Origin: Pedobacter sp. ISL-64
GTDB taxonomy: Bacteria; Bacteroidota; Bacteroidia; Sphingobacteriales; Sphingobacteriaceae
Assembly (NCBI RefSeq): GCF_018613605.1
Contig: NZ_JAGGPU010000019.1
Span: 52,256-116,255, forward strand
Direction of reading: 5' to 3'
Length of the DNA stretch: 64,000 nt
Of this stretch, positions 7,799 to 17,275 are shown piece by piece; the stretch's first letter is position 1, and each line of letters begins with the position of its first letter. The notes beneath the pieces were generated by a model. It saw nothing but the letters and a program-made list of their open reading frames with translations. It did no database searches and was not told where the DNA came from. Both the position numbers and the translations under genes were made by a program.

Positions 7799-8761
7799 CT
7801 ATTTAAACAAACTATTCACAAACTCTTTCTTATCAAAAAGCTGTAAGTCGCCAATTTTTTCTCCTACGCCAATATATTTAACGGGAATTCTGAACTGATC
7901 TGAAATTCCGATTACTACACCGCCTTTTGCTGTTCCGTCTAATTTTGTAATGGCCAATGCATTAACATCAGTAGCTTCGGTAAACTGTTTGCACTGTTCA
8001 AAAGCGTTTTGTCCGGTCGAGGCATCTAACACCAATAAAATTTCGTGTGGTGCGCCTGGTACTACCTTTTGCATTACCTGTTTAATTTTACCCAACTCGT
8101 TCATTAATCCGATTTTGTTATGCAAACGTCCAGCGGTATCGATAATTACTACATCTTCATCATTGGCTACAGCCGATTGTAGGGTATCAAAAGCAACTGA
8201 AGCAGGATCAGAACCCATAGCCTGTGCCACAACCCTCACGCCAACGCGCTCGCCCCAAAGTTTAATCTGTTCAACGGCAGCTGCCCTAAAGGTATCGGCT
8301 GCTCCTAATACAACTTTTAAGCCTGATTCTTTAAGTTTATGAGCCAGTTTGCCAATAGTGGTTGTTTTACCAACACCATTTACGCCAACCACCATAATTA
8401 CATAAGGTTTATGATCGCCGTATTCGAACTGGCGGAAATCGTTACTGTTGTTTTCGGATAAAAGTAACTGGATTTCGTCACGAAGGATAAAATTTAGTTC
8501 TGAGGTATTGAGGTATTTATCTTTGGCAACACGTTCTTCGATACGTTTGATAATTTTTAATGTAGTACTTACACCAACATCAGAAGTAACCAAAACTTCT
8601 TCCAGATTATCGAGCACTTCATCATCAACAGAAGATTTTCCTGCTACAGCTTTGGTAATTTTATTAAAGAAACCGTCTTTAGTTTTCTCTAAACCTTTAT
8701 CCAGTGCTTCCTGAGCTTCAGGTGCAGTTTCTTTCTTTTTGAAAAAATCGAATAAACCCAT
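7799..8761 (-). CDS. ftsY: Signal recognition particle receptor FtsY
   Basis: 320 residues. A short N-terminal part (MGLFDFFKKKE) replaces the long acidic domain of E. coli, then the helical N domain and the SRP-type GTPase (NG) domain follow: P-loop GVNGVGKTT (about 124-132), DTFRAAA, DTAGRLHN, TKLDGTAKGG and the closing GVGEKIGDLQLFD. It docks ribosome-nascent chain-SRP complexes at the inner membrane. Its ATG overlaps the stop codon of the upstream PIN-domain gene by one base, so translation and probably transcription are coupled to that unit. Confidence 0.96.
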   Translation of the reverse strand: MGLFDFFKKKETAPEAQEALDKGLEKTKDGFFNKITKAVAGKSSVDDEVLDNLEEVLVTSDVGVSTTLKIIKRIEERVAKDKYLNTSELNFILRDEIQLLLSENNSNDFRQFEYGDHKPYVIMVVGVNGVGKTTTIGKLAHKLKESGLKVVLGAADTFRAAAVEQIKLWGERVGVRVVAQAMGSDPASVAFDTLQSAVANDEDVVIIDTAGRLHNKIGLMNELGKIKQVMQKVVPGAPHEILLVLDASTGQNAFEQCKQFTEATDVNALAITKLDGTAKGGVVIGISDQFRIPVKYIGVGEKIGDLQLFDKKEFVNSLFK

Positions 8762-9177
8762 TAGTTATTTTTATATTTTTTTAGGAAATCGGTAGGCGTT
8801 TGCGTAGGTATCTTACTGTCGGTGAAATCTTTCGTATTCCTGGTTATAATAAGATCAATCTGATTTAGTTCTGCAGCAGCATTTTGTACTGCATCTTCAA
8901 AATCTGGAAAATTAGAATGAATTGCGAAGATGATTGTATCTTTATTAATGCCAAGAATGTTTATTGTACTTATAAGCGTAAGAAGAATATCTATTGTTTT
9001 AACGTGACCTATATTTTTTTTGCAGATGTAATATATATCAGTAAAAGTTGAGGCCAAAATGAATCCATTTATATTTATGTCATCAACCTTGTTCAGTGCC
9101 TCGAAAGAGTCATCAAAAAAAGGATCCCTTTTAAGACTTATATCTATAAAAATATTGGTGTCAAATAGAATATTCAT
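8761..9177 (-). CDS. PIN-domain protein, likely toxin (VapC-like)
   Basis: 138 residues starting MNILFDTNIFIDI, the beta1-Asp (D6) start of PIN RNases. Other acidic positions are D47, E94/D95 (DFEDAVQNAAA) and D118 (TRNTKDF), matching the PIN active site with the second acidic position less certain. PIN toxins cut RNA, usually initiator tRNA or rRNA. The stop codon is shared by one base with the ftsY ATG, and the start directly abuts the stop of the small upstream gene, the usual antitoxin-toxin arrangement. Confidence 0.8.
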   Translation of the reverse strand: MNILFDTNIFIDISLKRDPFFDDSFEALNKVDDININGFILASTFTDIYYICKKNIGHVKTIDILLTLISTINILGINKDTIIFAIHSNFPDFEDAVQNAAAELNQIDLIITRNTKDFTDSKIPTQTPTDFLKKYKNN

Positions 9178-9405
9178 TTACTTATGCTTGTCCATAAGAT
9201 AGTCGTATTTAGCCTTATCTGGATCAATCCCTTCCAATACTCCCGAAAATTTGTCAAGAAAATCTTTCATCTTATTTTTTGGTGCGTTTTGAATCACTTC
9301 ATCCAAAATAATCACTTCAACTTCTTTATTTTTTATATCAAATCCGTCAGGAACAACAATAGTTCCGTTTTCAGAAACTTTTGCTTTAAACTTATACGCT
9401 TCCAT
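9178..9405 (-). CDS. Probable antitoxin of the PIN toxin (DUF2281/AbrB-like)
   Basis: 75 residues from MEAYKFKAKV. The N-terminal part (KVSENGTIVVPDG...EVEVIILDE) resembles the swapped-hairpin DNA-binding start of AbrB/DUF2281-type antitoxins; the charged C-terminal tail (DKFSGVLEGIDPDKAKYDYL) would bind and block the toxin. The stop codon immediately precedes the toxin start with no gap. An in-frame upstream ATG at 9430-9432 adds only MIIFEKSIT and lacks family support. The assignment rests on size, order and the hairpin pattern. Confidence 0.65.
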   Translation of the reverse strand: MEAYKFKAKVSENGTIVVPDGFDIKNKEVEVIILDEVIQNAPKNKMKDFLDKFSGVLEGIDPDKAKYDYLMDKHK

Positions 9406-9460
9406 GGTTATGCTTTTTTCAAAGATAATCAATTATTTCCGAACGTAAATTTCACTAACA

Positions 9461-9495
9461 AAAAAAGCCCTTCCGGTTAAAACGGAACGGCCTTT
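9461..9495 (-). terminator. Terminator after the L28-L33-DUF4295 operon
   Basis: On the minus strand AAAGGCCGTTCCG pairs with CGGAAGGGCTTT around a short loop with one mismatch, followed by TTTTTT. It separates the ribosomal operon from the toxin-antitoxin/ftsY unit. Confidence 0.7.
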
Positions 9496-9524
9496 AATAT
9501 TTTTAATATTAAAAAATATTAACC

Positions 9525-9680
9525 TTATTTAGATGCAATAGCATCTTTTACGTGGTCGTTGTGTACGATAAGTTCTTTGAATGAGTAAGCACCGGTTTTT
9601 GGTGATTTTACCATTGTAATTACTTTCGAATATTCTTTACCTGTACCTGTTTTAAGGGTTGCAACTACTTTCTTTGCCAT
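9525..9680 (-). CDS. DUF4295 family protein
   Basis: A 51-codon gene starting MAKKVVATLK and ending HVKDAIASK. It is too short for many gene callers but is conserved in Bacteroidota directly after rpmG, as here. The highly basic composition (about 10 Lys), size and position beside L28 and L33 suggest a ribosome-associated protein; no function is established by the sequence. Confidence 0.9.
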   Translation of the reverse strand: MAKKVVATLKTGTGKEYSKVITMVKSPKTGAYSFKELIVHNDHVKDAIASK

Positions 9681-9732
9681 GTTCTTATAATTTTAAATGA
9701 TTGAATGATAGAAAGATTGAATGAGCGGTTAA

Positions 9733-9767
9733 ACCCTCAACCTTAAGCCTTTTACCTTCAACCTTAT
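9733..9767. repeat. Heptamer run (A/G)CCTTNN x5
   Basis: ACCCTCA, ACCTTAA, GCCTTTT, ACCTTCA, ACCTTAT follow each other without gaps; the last unit includes the rpmG stop codon (complement of TTA at 9764-9766). In the rpmG reading direction the run is G-rich and begins at the stop. Confidence 0.8.
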
Positions 9768-9946
9768 TTAATCTCTTTATGTACGGTTACTTTTCTCAAT
9801 ACTGGATTGAATTTTTTCAATTCTAATCTTTCAGTAGTGTTTTTACGGTTTTTGGTAGAAATATATCTAGACATACCTGGCATGCCACTTTCTTTATGTT
9901 CAGTACATTCTAAAATAACCTGAACTCTGTTACCTTTTTTTGCCAT
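9764..9946 (-). CDS. rpmG: 50S ribosomal protein L33
   Basis: 60 residues: MAKKGNRVQVILECTEHKES start, then YISTKNRKNTTERLELKKFNP and a VTVHKEIK end, the standard L33 pattern. Only one Cys of the zinc ribbon remains, so this is the C-minus (zinc-free) form. Member of the rpmB-rpmG-DUF4295 cluster. Confidence 0.97.
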   Translation of the reverse strand: MAKKGNRVQVILECTEHKESGMPGMSRYISTKNRKNTTERLELKKFNPVLRKVTVHKEIK

Positions 9947-9990
9947 TTTAATATAAATTGAAAACTGTTAATCTCAACAGTTAATGTTTT

Positions 9991-10224
9991 TTACAAAAAT
10001 CCTTTTTTTACGAAACGGTTAATTGCTTCGCTAATGCCCACTTTATTGATGGTTTTAATCGCTGAAGTAGAAACTTTCAACGTAATCCAACGGTTTTCTT
10101 CAGGAATATAAAATTTCTGAAGTTGTAGGTTTGGGTAAAATTTGCGTTTGGTTTTAACGTTTGAGTGAGAAACGTTGTTACCTACCATTGCTTTTTTTCC
10201 TGTTAAATCACAAACTCTTGACAT
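9991..10224 (-). CDS. rpmB: 50S ribosomal protein L28
   Basis: 77 residues beginning MSRVCDLTGKKAMVGNNVSH, the L28 signature, with KTKRKFYPNLQ and the WITLKVSTSAIKTI core. First gene of the small ribosomal operon with rpmG 44 bases downstream. Confidence 0.97.
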   Translation of the reverse strand: MSRVCDLTGKKAMVGNNVSHSNVKTKRKFYPNLQLQKFYIPEENRWITLKVSTSAIKTINKVGISEAINRFVKKGFL

Positions 10225-10524
10225 GACTTGTAAATATAGTTGTTAATATCGTCCGCTTAATTTTTTTAAGAGTGTGCAAATATCTGAATAATAATTGTAA
10301 ACAGCAATAGCGTAGCTAATTATTTTTATAATTAATATTTGTGGGCGCAAAAGGTTGGTGCAACGTTTGTTAATGCCAAATCTTAAATTCTTCCTATATT
10401 ACATCTATTTAAAATAATTTTTTCTTATCAAACGTTTGATATTCATTTTGATACGATTAGACTATTTCTCCTTATTATTATTTATTTAAATTAGCCCCCA
10501 CTAATCCAAAATATAGAACGAGCA
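10225..10524. promoter_or_regulatory. Divergent promoter region rpmB / acs
   Basis: 300 bases between divergent genes, no gene inside. On the minus strand GATATTTG (10277-10284) is a near match to the -7 element TAnnTTTG for the ribosomal operon. On the acs side lies the 14-bp palindrome at 10427-10440. Confidence 0.45.
10427..10440. promoter_or_regulatory. Perfect 14-bp palindrome upstream of acs
   Basis: ATCAAACGTTTGAT is fully self-complementary and lies 84 bases before the acs start. Its central CG and length fit a LacI/GntR/TetR-type operator; the regulator is not identifiable here. Confidence 0.5.
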
Positions 10525-12420
10525 ATGCAAATTACATCTTTTAAGCAATACGAAGAAGATTATAAGAAAAGCGTAGAAAACCCAGAACAATTTTGGGGCG
10601 AAGTGGCGCAAAACTTTCAATGGCGCAAGCCTTGGTTCAAAGTATTATCATGGAACTTTAACGAACCAAATATCAAGTGGTTCGAAGGTGCTAAACTTAA
10701 TATTACCGAAAATTGTTTAGATCGGCACTTAGCCACCAATGGAGATAAACCTGCTATTGTTTGGGAACCTAATAATCCTGAAGAAGAAAGTGTTACTTAT
10801 ACTTATAAAATGTTGCACGAACGCGTTTGCCGTTTTGCCAACGTTTTAAAACGTAATGGCGCAAAAAAGGGCGACCGTATTTGTATTTATATGCCTATGG
10901 TGCCCGAGCTGGCTATTGCTGTTTTGGCCTGTGCAAGAATTGGTGCCGTTCACTCGGTTATTTTTGGTGGATTTTCTGCTAAATCTATTGCCGACAGGAT
11001 TAACGATTCGCAATGTAAAGTAGTGATTACGGCCGATGGTTCTTATCGTGGCAATAAACAAATTCCTTTAAAAGATGTAATTGACGATGCCTTAATTGGT
11101 TGCCCAACCGTAGAAAAATGTATCGTGTTAACCCATATCCGTACACCTGTTTCGATGCTGAAAGGCAGGGATGTGTGGTGGGAAGATGAAGTTAAACACG
11201 TAAATGATATTTGTGAAGCGGAAGAAATGGATGCAGAAGATATGCTGTTCATTCTCTACACATCTGGCTCTACCGGAAAACCCAAAGGTGTGGTGCATAC
11301 CTGTGGTGGTTATATGGTTTATGCTGGTTATACTTTTTCGAATGTATTTAACTATCAGCCTGGTGAGGTTTATTTTTGTACGGCCGATATTGGCTGGATA
11401 ACCGGTCACTCTTATATTGTTTACGGACCGCTTTCGCAAGGTGCTACTTCAGTTCTTTTCGAAGGTATTCCTACTTATCCAAGCCCATCTCGTTTTTGGG
11501 ATATTGTAGAAAAACATAAAGTAAATACTTTATACACTGCTCCAACGGCTATCCGCTCATTAATGAGTTTTGGTGAAGACCCATTAAACGGCAAAGATTT
11601 AAGCTCAATCCGCGTTTTAGGGTCGGTAGGAGAGCCGATCAATGAAGAAGCATGGCATTGGTTCGATGAGAAAATCGGGCACGGTAAAGCGCCTATTGTT
11701 GATACCTGGTGGCAAACGGAAACGGGTGGCATTATGATTTCGCCTATTGCTACGGTAACACCAACCAAACCAAGTTTTGCTACATTGCCTTTACCAGGAA
11801 TTCAGCCAATTTTAGTTGATGAAAATGGTAATGAAATTGAAGGAAATGGCGTAATGGGAAATCTTTGTATCAAATTCCCCTGGCCGGGCATGTTGCGTAC
11901 CACTTACGGCGATCACGAACGTTGCAAACAAACTTATTTCTCTACTTACGAGAATTTATATTTTACAGGCGACGGCTGTTTACGTGATGAGGATGGTTAT
12001 TATAGAATTACCGGCCGCGTAGATGACGTATTAAATGTTTCCGGACATAGAATTGGTACCGCTGAAGTAGAAAATGCCATTAATATGCACGCTGGTGTGG
12101 TAGAAAGTGCAGTTGTGGGTTATCCGCATGATGTAAAAGGCCAGGGCATTTATGCTTTTGTAATTTACCCTGAAATGCATGGCGAAGCAGAATTATCTAA
12201 AAAGGATATTTTACAAACGGTTACCCGTGTAATTGGTGCGATAGCCAAACCTGATAAAATATTGTTTGTTTCTGGTTTGCCCAAAACACGTTCGGGCAAA
12301 ATTATGCGTAGAATTCTGCGTAAAATTGCCGAAGGGGATACCACTAATTTAGGCGATACTTCTACGCTGCTTGATCCAGGCGTGGTAGAAGAAATTATAG
12401 CGGCAGCAAAAAAACTTTAA
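10525..12420 (+). CDS. acs: Acetyl-CoA synthetase (acetate-CoA ligase)
   Basis: 631 residues, close to the usual 640-660. The adenylate-forming core has LYTSGSTGKPKGVVH, the acetate-pocket and A5 motif DTWWQTETGG, and TGDGCLRDEDGYYRITGRVDD; the C-terminal region has the catalytic lysine in KTRSGKIMRRILR, the lysine commonly controlled by acetylation in this enzyme. It converts acetate, ATP and CoA into acetyl-CoA. It is a single-gene unit with its own palindrome-bearing upstream region and a strong terminator. Confidence 0.95.
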   Translation: MQITSFKQYEEDYKKSVENPEQFWGEVAQNFQWRKPWFKVLSWNFNEPNIKWFEGAKLNITENCLDRHLATNGDKPAIVWEPNNPEEESVTYTYKMLHERVCRFANVLKRNGAKKGDRICIYMPMVPELAIAVLACARIGAVHSVIFGGFSAKSIADRINDSQCKVVITADGSYRGNKQIPLKDVIDDALIGCPTVEKCIVLTHIRTPVSMLKGRDVWWEDEVKHVNDICEAEEMDAEDMLFILYTSGSTGKPKGVVHTCGGYMVYAGYTFSNVFNYQPGEVYFCTADIGWITGHSYIVYGPLSQGATSVLFEGIPTYPSPSRFWDIVEKHKVNTLYTAPTAIRSLMSFGEDPLNGKDLSSIRVLGSVGEPINEEAWHWFDEKIGHGKAPIVDTWWQTETGGIMISPIATVTPTKPSFATLPLPGIQPILVDENGNEIEGNGVMGNLCIKFPWPGMLRTTYGDHERCKQTYFSTYENLYFTGDGCLRDEDGYYRITGRVDDVLNVSGHRIGTAEVENAINMHAGVVESAVVGYPHDVKGQGIYAFVIYPEMHGEAELSKKDILQTVTRVIGAIAKPDKILFVSGLPKTRSGKIMRRILRKIAEGDTTNLGDTSTLLDPGVVEEIIAAAKKL

Positions 12421-12437
12421 ATTTAAGTGACAGATAA

Positions 12438-12470
12438 CAAAAATGCCCCAAATTTTTTGGGGCATTTTTG
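12438..12470. terminator. Bidirectional terminator, acs / SusD
   Basis: AAAATGCCCCAAA pairs with TTTGGGGCATTTT around a short AT loop, with A tract left and T tract right, between the convergent acs and SusD genes. Confidence 0.9.
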
Positions 12471-12483
12471 TTGGTATATAATT

Positions 12484-13851
12484 TTAATAACCTGGGTTTT
12501 GCTTCAAAGCTTTATTCACATTTATTTCACGATCTGGAATTGGGAAAACCAATTTAGGATCGTCATAGGCAAAGGTTCCGATAGAACGTTTAGTGCGTTT
12601 ATAATCATGAAGCCTAAAACCTTCATAATCTAACTCCTTTTCGCGTTCGTTTAAGATAATTGTTAGTGTTGGCACAACATTTCCCAATCCAGCCCTGGTT
12701 CTTAATGTATTAATGTCTTCAGCTGGAGTAGCTCCAACATTAGTACCTAACCTAAAATTACATTCTGCCCTGATTAGATATTGTTCAGTAATTCTACAAA
12801 CCGGAATATTATCATAAAAGCTATACCATTTCTTTGTAAATAGTCCTGTTCTGGCACCGGTACCATCATAAATCATTTCGGTCTGTCTTTTATCACCTGT
12901 TTCAAATGAATCGTAAAATGTGGTATTTACCAATGCATCAGCCCTACCAACATCTCCACCAGTAGCATTTTGATAACTGGCATAAAAAGTAGCTAAACCA
13001 TCGTTAGATGTTCCTGCGTTACTTTGTTCGTTCTGTTTGATTTCGAAAATCCCCTCACTCGAATTTTTGGTTCTGAAAGGCGCTTCAAGAGAATTGGTAA
13101 TTAGGTGATATGGACTGTTGGTAATAATATCATTGGCAACATCCCTTGCCAAATCATATTTACCTTCTTGTAAATATACCCTTGCTAAAAATGCTTTGGC
13201 GGCGTATTGATCATCTACCGATGCCAATTTAGTTATGGCAGATTTTAAATCATTTTCAACAGCCGTGTAAACTTCTATAACCGTATTTCTGGCAACACTG
13301 TTGGTAACATTATCAATGGTTTTTACTGCTTTTGTAATAATAGGAACCCCTAAATTTGTATTAGCACCGGATGCATCGTAAGGCAAAGCGTACAATCTTA
13401 CCAGTTCAAAATGCATAATCCCTCTTATAAACAAGGCTTTACCTTCTATTACGTTTTTCGTTTCGGCATCACTTACTACATTTAAAGCAGAAAGCACAAT
13501 GTTTGCGGTGTTAATTGCACTGTAAGCGGTTACCCATGTTCTTCTCGCATCAGCATTATCCGCTACAATAGCCTTGCTCGAAATGTTACGGTAAGTTGTA
13601 AAACTGCCGCGCCAGGTTAGATAGTTGTCGCTGGCATAAATATCGGGTAAGAAAACAAGATTTGTTCCATACAGATCACCAGTTGCTAAGAAAGTATATG
13701 CACCAATTAATGCGTTTTGCACATCGGCAGTATTATTTAATGCCACACTGGCATCTATATTTTGTTTAGGATCTATTTCTAATTGTTTTTTACAGCCAGA
13801 TACGCTTAGAACAATAAGAAATGCAGCTAATATATTTTTATAATTTTTCAT
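12484..13851 (-). CDS. SusD/RagB family nutrient-binding lipoprotein
   Basis: 455 residues. A lipoprotein signal ends at SVSGCKK (C20). The TPR-like SusD fold is recognisable by EGKALFIRGIMHFELVRLYALPY, RVYLQEGKYDLARD, LNEREKELDYEGFRLHDYKR and the typical ending KQNPGY. It would sit on the cell surface as the lid that captures substrate for the SusC channel encoded just upstream (11-base gap). No enzymes accompany the pair, so the substrate is unknown. Confidence 0.93.
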   Translation of the reverse strand: MKNYKNILAAFLIVLSVSGCKKQLEIDPKQNIDASVALNNTADVQNALIGAYTFLATGDLYGTNLVFLPDIYASDNYLTWRGSFTTYRNISSKAIVADNADARRTWVTAYSAINTANIVLSALNVVSDAETKNVIEGKALFIRGIMHFELVRLYALPYDASGANTNLGVPIITKAVKTIDNVTNSVARNTVIEVYTAVENDLKSAITKLASVDDQYAAKAFLARVYLQEGKYDLARDVANDIITNSPYHLITNSLEAPFRTKNSSEGIFEIKQNEQSNAGTSNDGLATFYASYQNATGGDVGRADALVNTTFYDSFETGDKRQTEMIYDGTGARTGLFTKKWYSFYDNIPVCRITEQYLIRAECNFRLGTNVGATPAEDINTLRTRAGLGNVVPTLTIILNEREKELDYEGFRLHDYKRTKRSIGTFAYDDPKLVFPIPDREINVNKALKQNPGY

Positions 13852-13862
13852 ATCTAATGTTT

Positions 13863-16800
13863 TTATAAGCCAATGTTTACACCGAAAGTAATTGTTCTTG
13901 CTTGTGGTGGAGTATAAAAATCGTGACCGAGCTGAATGTTGTCAGACTGGAGCGAACCACCACTTGGGGTATTCACCTCCGGATCGTAACCTTTATAACC
14001 AGTTATGGTGAATAGGTTAAGTGCAGATGCGAATATCCTTACATTCTGTAATTTATACTTATTTATAAAGGCTTTAGGGATGTTATAGCCAAAGGTTACA
14101 CTCTTTATCCTTAGATAAGCCCCATCTTGTATCCATCTGGATGATGGGCTTGTTCCATTTCCTTCACCAAACCTTGGTTGTGGTATAGGGGTGTTGGTGT
14201 TGGTAGGTGTCCAATAATTTAACTGTTCAATGGTTTGGTTATCAAAATAATCGCCGTTTGCTGATTGAAAAACACCTGCCATATTATAAATATCATTACC
14301 GCTAACGAATTGCGACTGAATGTCCAGATCGAAATTTTTAAAAGAGAAACGATTTCCAAAGCCACCAAAGAATTTAGGGTTTGGATCGCCCAGCTTTTGG
14401 TTTTGTGCAACAGCGTATTCATTGGTTGTTTTTGTTCTTGATGCATCAACATAATAAAGTGCGTCGCCATTAGCGGGGTCTACACCGGCATATGCTTTTC
14501 CGTAAAAGTAACCTAATGGCTCTCCAACGGATACTCTTCCCAAAAATCTTCCTCCGGGATAAATAGGTTGGTCATCAACCAAGCGTAAAACCTTATTTCT
14601 GTTAAGTGAGATATTAAAAGAAGTAGACCATTTAAACTCCCCGTCAAAATTTCTGGTATTTAAGGAGAATTCAAATCCCTTGTTTTGCATATCGCCAATG
14701 TTCCTTGTAATGGATGAAAAACCGTTTGTTGCAGCAATTGGTGCATTTAATAATAAATCGGTTGTTTTCTTTTTATAATATTCTACTGTGCCCGAAATCC
14801 GGTCTGAGAAAAAACCAAAATCTAAACCTATGTTATAATTGGTTGTGTTTTCCCAGCTTAAATTCGGATCTCCTAACTGGCTCGGACGCGTACCGCCAAT
14901 GCCAGCATAATTAACGCCCTGATATAAATTTCTAGAGGCAAAATCGCCAATTTCTGCATTACCTGTTAAGCCATAACTTCCTCTAAGTTTTAATAAACTT
15001 AACCAGCTACTCGATTTTAGAAACTCTTCCTGGTTAATAATCCAGCCTGCCGAAACAGCCGGGAAGGTTCCATATCTATTGTTAACGCCAAACCTCGACG
15101 AACCATCTGTTCTTATCGAAGCACTTAACAAGTATTTCTCTTCGTATTTATAATTTACCCTGGCCAGATACGAAACAAATGTGTGTCGTGTTTCTGAAGA
15201 AGTACCCGCAGAGATGATCGCTGCGCTGGCAATTTTGGTGAAATTATCAGATGGTAAAGTAGTTCCCGTTACAGATGAGTACCTGAACTTCGTATCTTGA
15301 AAGGCAAAACCAGCCAATACATTTAGGCTATGTTTTTCGTTAATAGTTTTGGTATAGTTAAAGGTATTATTAGTATTGAAGTTTATGGATTTGGCCATAT
15401 AATCTGTAGAAGAACCTCCTGTGCTACCGCCATCCTGTGTTTTAGATCCTAAAAACTGCTCTTCTTCCAAATTGTTAAAATCAAAGCCGTATTCACTTCT
15501 AAAAACTAAATCGGGTGTGATTTTTAAGCTTGCATATGCATTGGCAAAAGTTCTATATGTGGTTGATAGATTTTTACCATTTTCATAATCAATTAAACTG
15601 TTATAATAAACAGTAGAACCATTTAATTGACCTGATGCATCGCGTACCGGTTGAATAGGAGGCAAAGCATTTAATTGTAATGGATTAGAGAAAGCATTAT
15701 CAGTAGGGATACGGTAATTATCTACTTTAGAAATGTTAACTGATCCTCCAACATCTAAGATTTTCGAAACTGTATGGTCTAAACTTAACCGGCCACCAGT
15801 ACGTACATAACGGTTGTTAACTATAATTCCATCATTATTATTGTAGTTTCCCGAAAGCATAAACCTGGTTTTTGCATCACCGCCATTAATATTTAAGCTA
15901 TATTGTTGTGTGTGCCCTTTTCTAAAAGCTTCGTTTACCCAATTGGTATTGTTGTTGTTCGTCCAATCATCTGTGCCCGTATAATCTTTCCACATTTCTG
16001 CAGCATTGGCGTAATCTCCATCATCATAGTTGTTATACTTAAAAGCTGCATCTAATAATTGACGGTATTGGTCAGCATTTAAAAAATCGCCTTTTTTGGT
16101 TGGATCGCTAAACCCTGCGTAATATCCAAAATCGATATTGGTTCTTCCTTGCTTGCCTTTTTTGGTGGTAATAAGCACAACCCCATTCGATCCTCTTGCC
16201 CCATAAATTGCTGCAGATGCTGCATCTTTTAAAACTTCCATTGATTCTATATCGTCAGGACTAATGGCTGCAAGCGGGTTATCGGCTTCAGTATAGGTTC
16301 CTAATGCTTCACTTACAATAGGAACGCCATCAATAACAAATAAAGGTTGGTTACTTGCCGAAATGGAAGAAATACCCCTTACCCGAATTTGAAGTGCCTG
16401 GCCCAGTTTACCACTGCTAGAGTTGATAAATACGCCAGGTGCTTTGCCTTGTAAAGCACTTTCGACGGTTGTTAGGGGCTTGTCTTTTAGATCGGCAGCT
16501 GTTACTTTCGCTATTGATCCCGTTACATCTCTTCTGTTTTGCGTACCGTAGCCAACCACAATTACATCCGATAAAGTGTTGTTCTCTTCATCCAGATTTA
16601 CGTTAATGGTTTGCCCTGTAATAGGCACTTCTTTGGTTTTGTAACCAATAAAGCTAAAAACAAGTGTTTTAGCATCATCCGAAACGGTTAATTTAAAGGC
16701 TCCCGAGGCATCACTTTGTGTGCCGTTAGCTGGTGAGCCTTTTACAAATACGCTGACACCCGGAATTGGCCCGGAGGTAGACGTAACTTTCCCGGTAATC

Positions 16801-16874
16801 ACTTTGCCTTGTGCGAAAGCAAATGAAATTGCACCGAGATACAAAAGCATACTTAAGAGTAGTTTTTTCATCAA
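13863..16874 (-). CDS. SusC/RagA family TonB-dependent receptor
   Basis: 1003 residues. Signal peptide (MMKKLLLSMLLYLGAISFAFAQ), a carboxypeptidase-like beta-sandwich (ITGKVTSTSGPIPGVSVFVKG), a TonB box/linker (SDVIVVGYGTQ), the plug (RVRGISSISASNQPLFVIDG, ILKDA-like EVLKDAASAAIYGARG) and a 22-strand barrel ending in aromatic FGVNIGL. It imports oligosaccharides or peptides across the outer membrane with TonB energy. It is the first gene of a two-gene unit with SusD. Confidence 0.95.
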   Translation of the reverse strand: MMKKLLLSMLLYLGAISFAFAQGKVITGKVTSTSGPIPGVSVFVKGSPANGTQSDASGAFKLTVSDDAKTLVFSFIGYKTKEVPITGQTINVNLDEENNTLSDVIVVGYGTQNRRDVTGSIAKVTAADLKDKPLTTVESALQGKAPGVFINSSSGKLGQALQIRVRGISSISASNQPLFVIDGVPIVSEALGTYTEADNPLAAISPDDIESMEVLKDAASAAIYGARGSNGVVLITTKKGKQGRTNIDFGYYAGFSDPTKKGDFLNADQYRQLLDAAFKYNNYDDGDYANAAEMWKDYTGTDDWTNNNNTNWVNEAFRKGHTQQYSLNINGGDAKTRFMLSGNYNNNDGIIVNNRYVRTGGRLSLDHTVSKILDVGGSVNISKVDNYRIPTDNAFSNPLQLNALPPIQPVRDASGQLNGSTVYYNSLIDYENGKNLSTTYRTFANAYASLKITPDLVFRSEYGFDFNNLEEEQFLGSKTQDGGSTGGSSTDYMAKSINFNTNNTFNYTKTINEKHSLNVLAGFAFQDTKFRYSSVTGTTLPSDNFTKIASAAIISAGTSSETRHTFVSYLARVNYKYEEKYLLSASIRTDGSSRFGVNNRYGTFPAVSAGWIINQEEFLKSSSWLSLLKLRGSYGLTGNAEIGDFASRNLYQGVNYAGIGGTRPSQLGDPNLSWENTTNYNIGLDFGFFSDRISGTVEYYKKKTTDLLLNAPIAATNGFSSITRNIGDMQNKGFEFSLNTRNFDGEFKWSTSFNISLNRNKVLRLVDDQPIYPGGRFLGRVSVGEPLGYFYGKAYAGVDPANGDALYYVDASRTKTTNEYAVAQNQKLGDPNPKFFGGFGNRFSFKNFDLDIQSQFVSGNDIYNMAGVFQSANGDYFDNQTIEQLNYWTPTNTNTPIPQPRFGEGNGTSPSSRWIQDGAYLRIKSVTFGYNIPKAFINKYKLQNVRIFASALNLFTITGYKGYDPEVNTPSGGSLQSDNIQLGHDFYTPPQARTITFGVNIGL

Positions 16875-17275
16875 ATTGGTAGTTTAATTAGTAATGTTTA
16901 GTAATTAATAGAAATAATACTATTAATGTAGTTAAAAATTTGCAAAAAAATCGAAGTGAGTTGAAATATCTGGTGTTATTATTTTAATAATGAAAATGTA
17001 AATAGGGTATTGTAGTAGTGGTATAATTAACTGAAAAATGATATTAGTTATTCTAGGCTTAGTTAGGGATAAAATAAACGTTATGTAAACGTAATGTAAT
17101 CCATTGTAAATACTTGGATTCATATATTTAGCAAATCTAAAGATATATGAATCGCTTAAAAAGGCAAATCAGATTGTAGTTTTGTATTTATTTTTCGTTA
17201 AAAATGTATGATATTTTTGTATATAGTTTGTTCTTTATAATAGTTATATTGTAGTCTTAAACACTCGAACTAATA
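16875..17275. other. Divergent spacer, SusC (minus) / protease (plus)
   Basis: 401 very AT-rich bases with no convincing gene. A possible -7 element TAGTTTTG lies at 17176-17183 on the plus strand. I see no strong palindrome or hairpin. Confidence 0.4.

Noticed and set aside
16932..17123. Small minus-strand open frame of about 63 codons in the SusC/protease spacer
   Set aside because: Composition is typical of AT-rich spacer, no family resemblance and no promoter on that strand.
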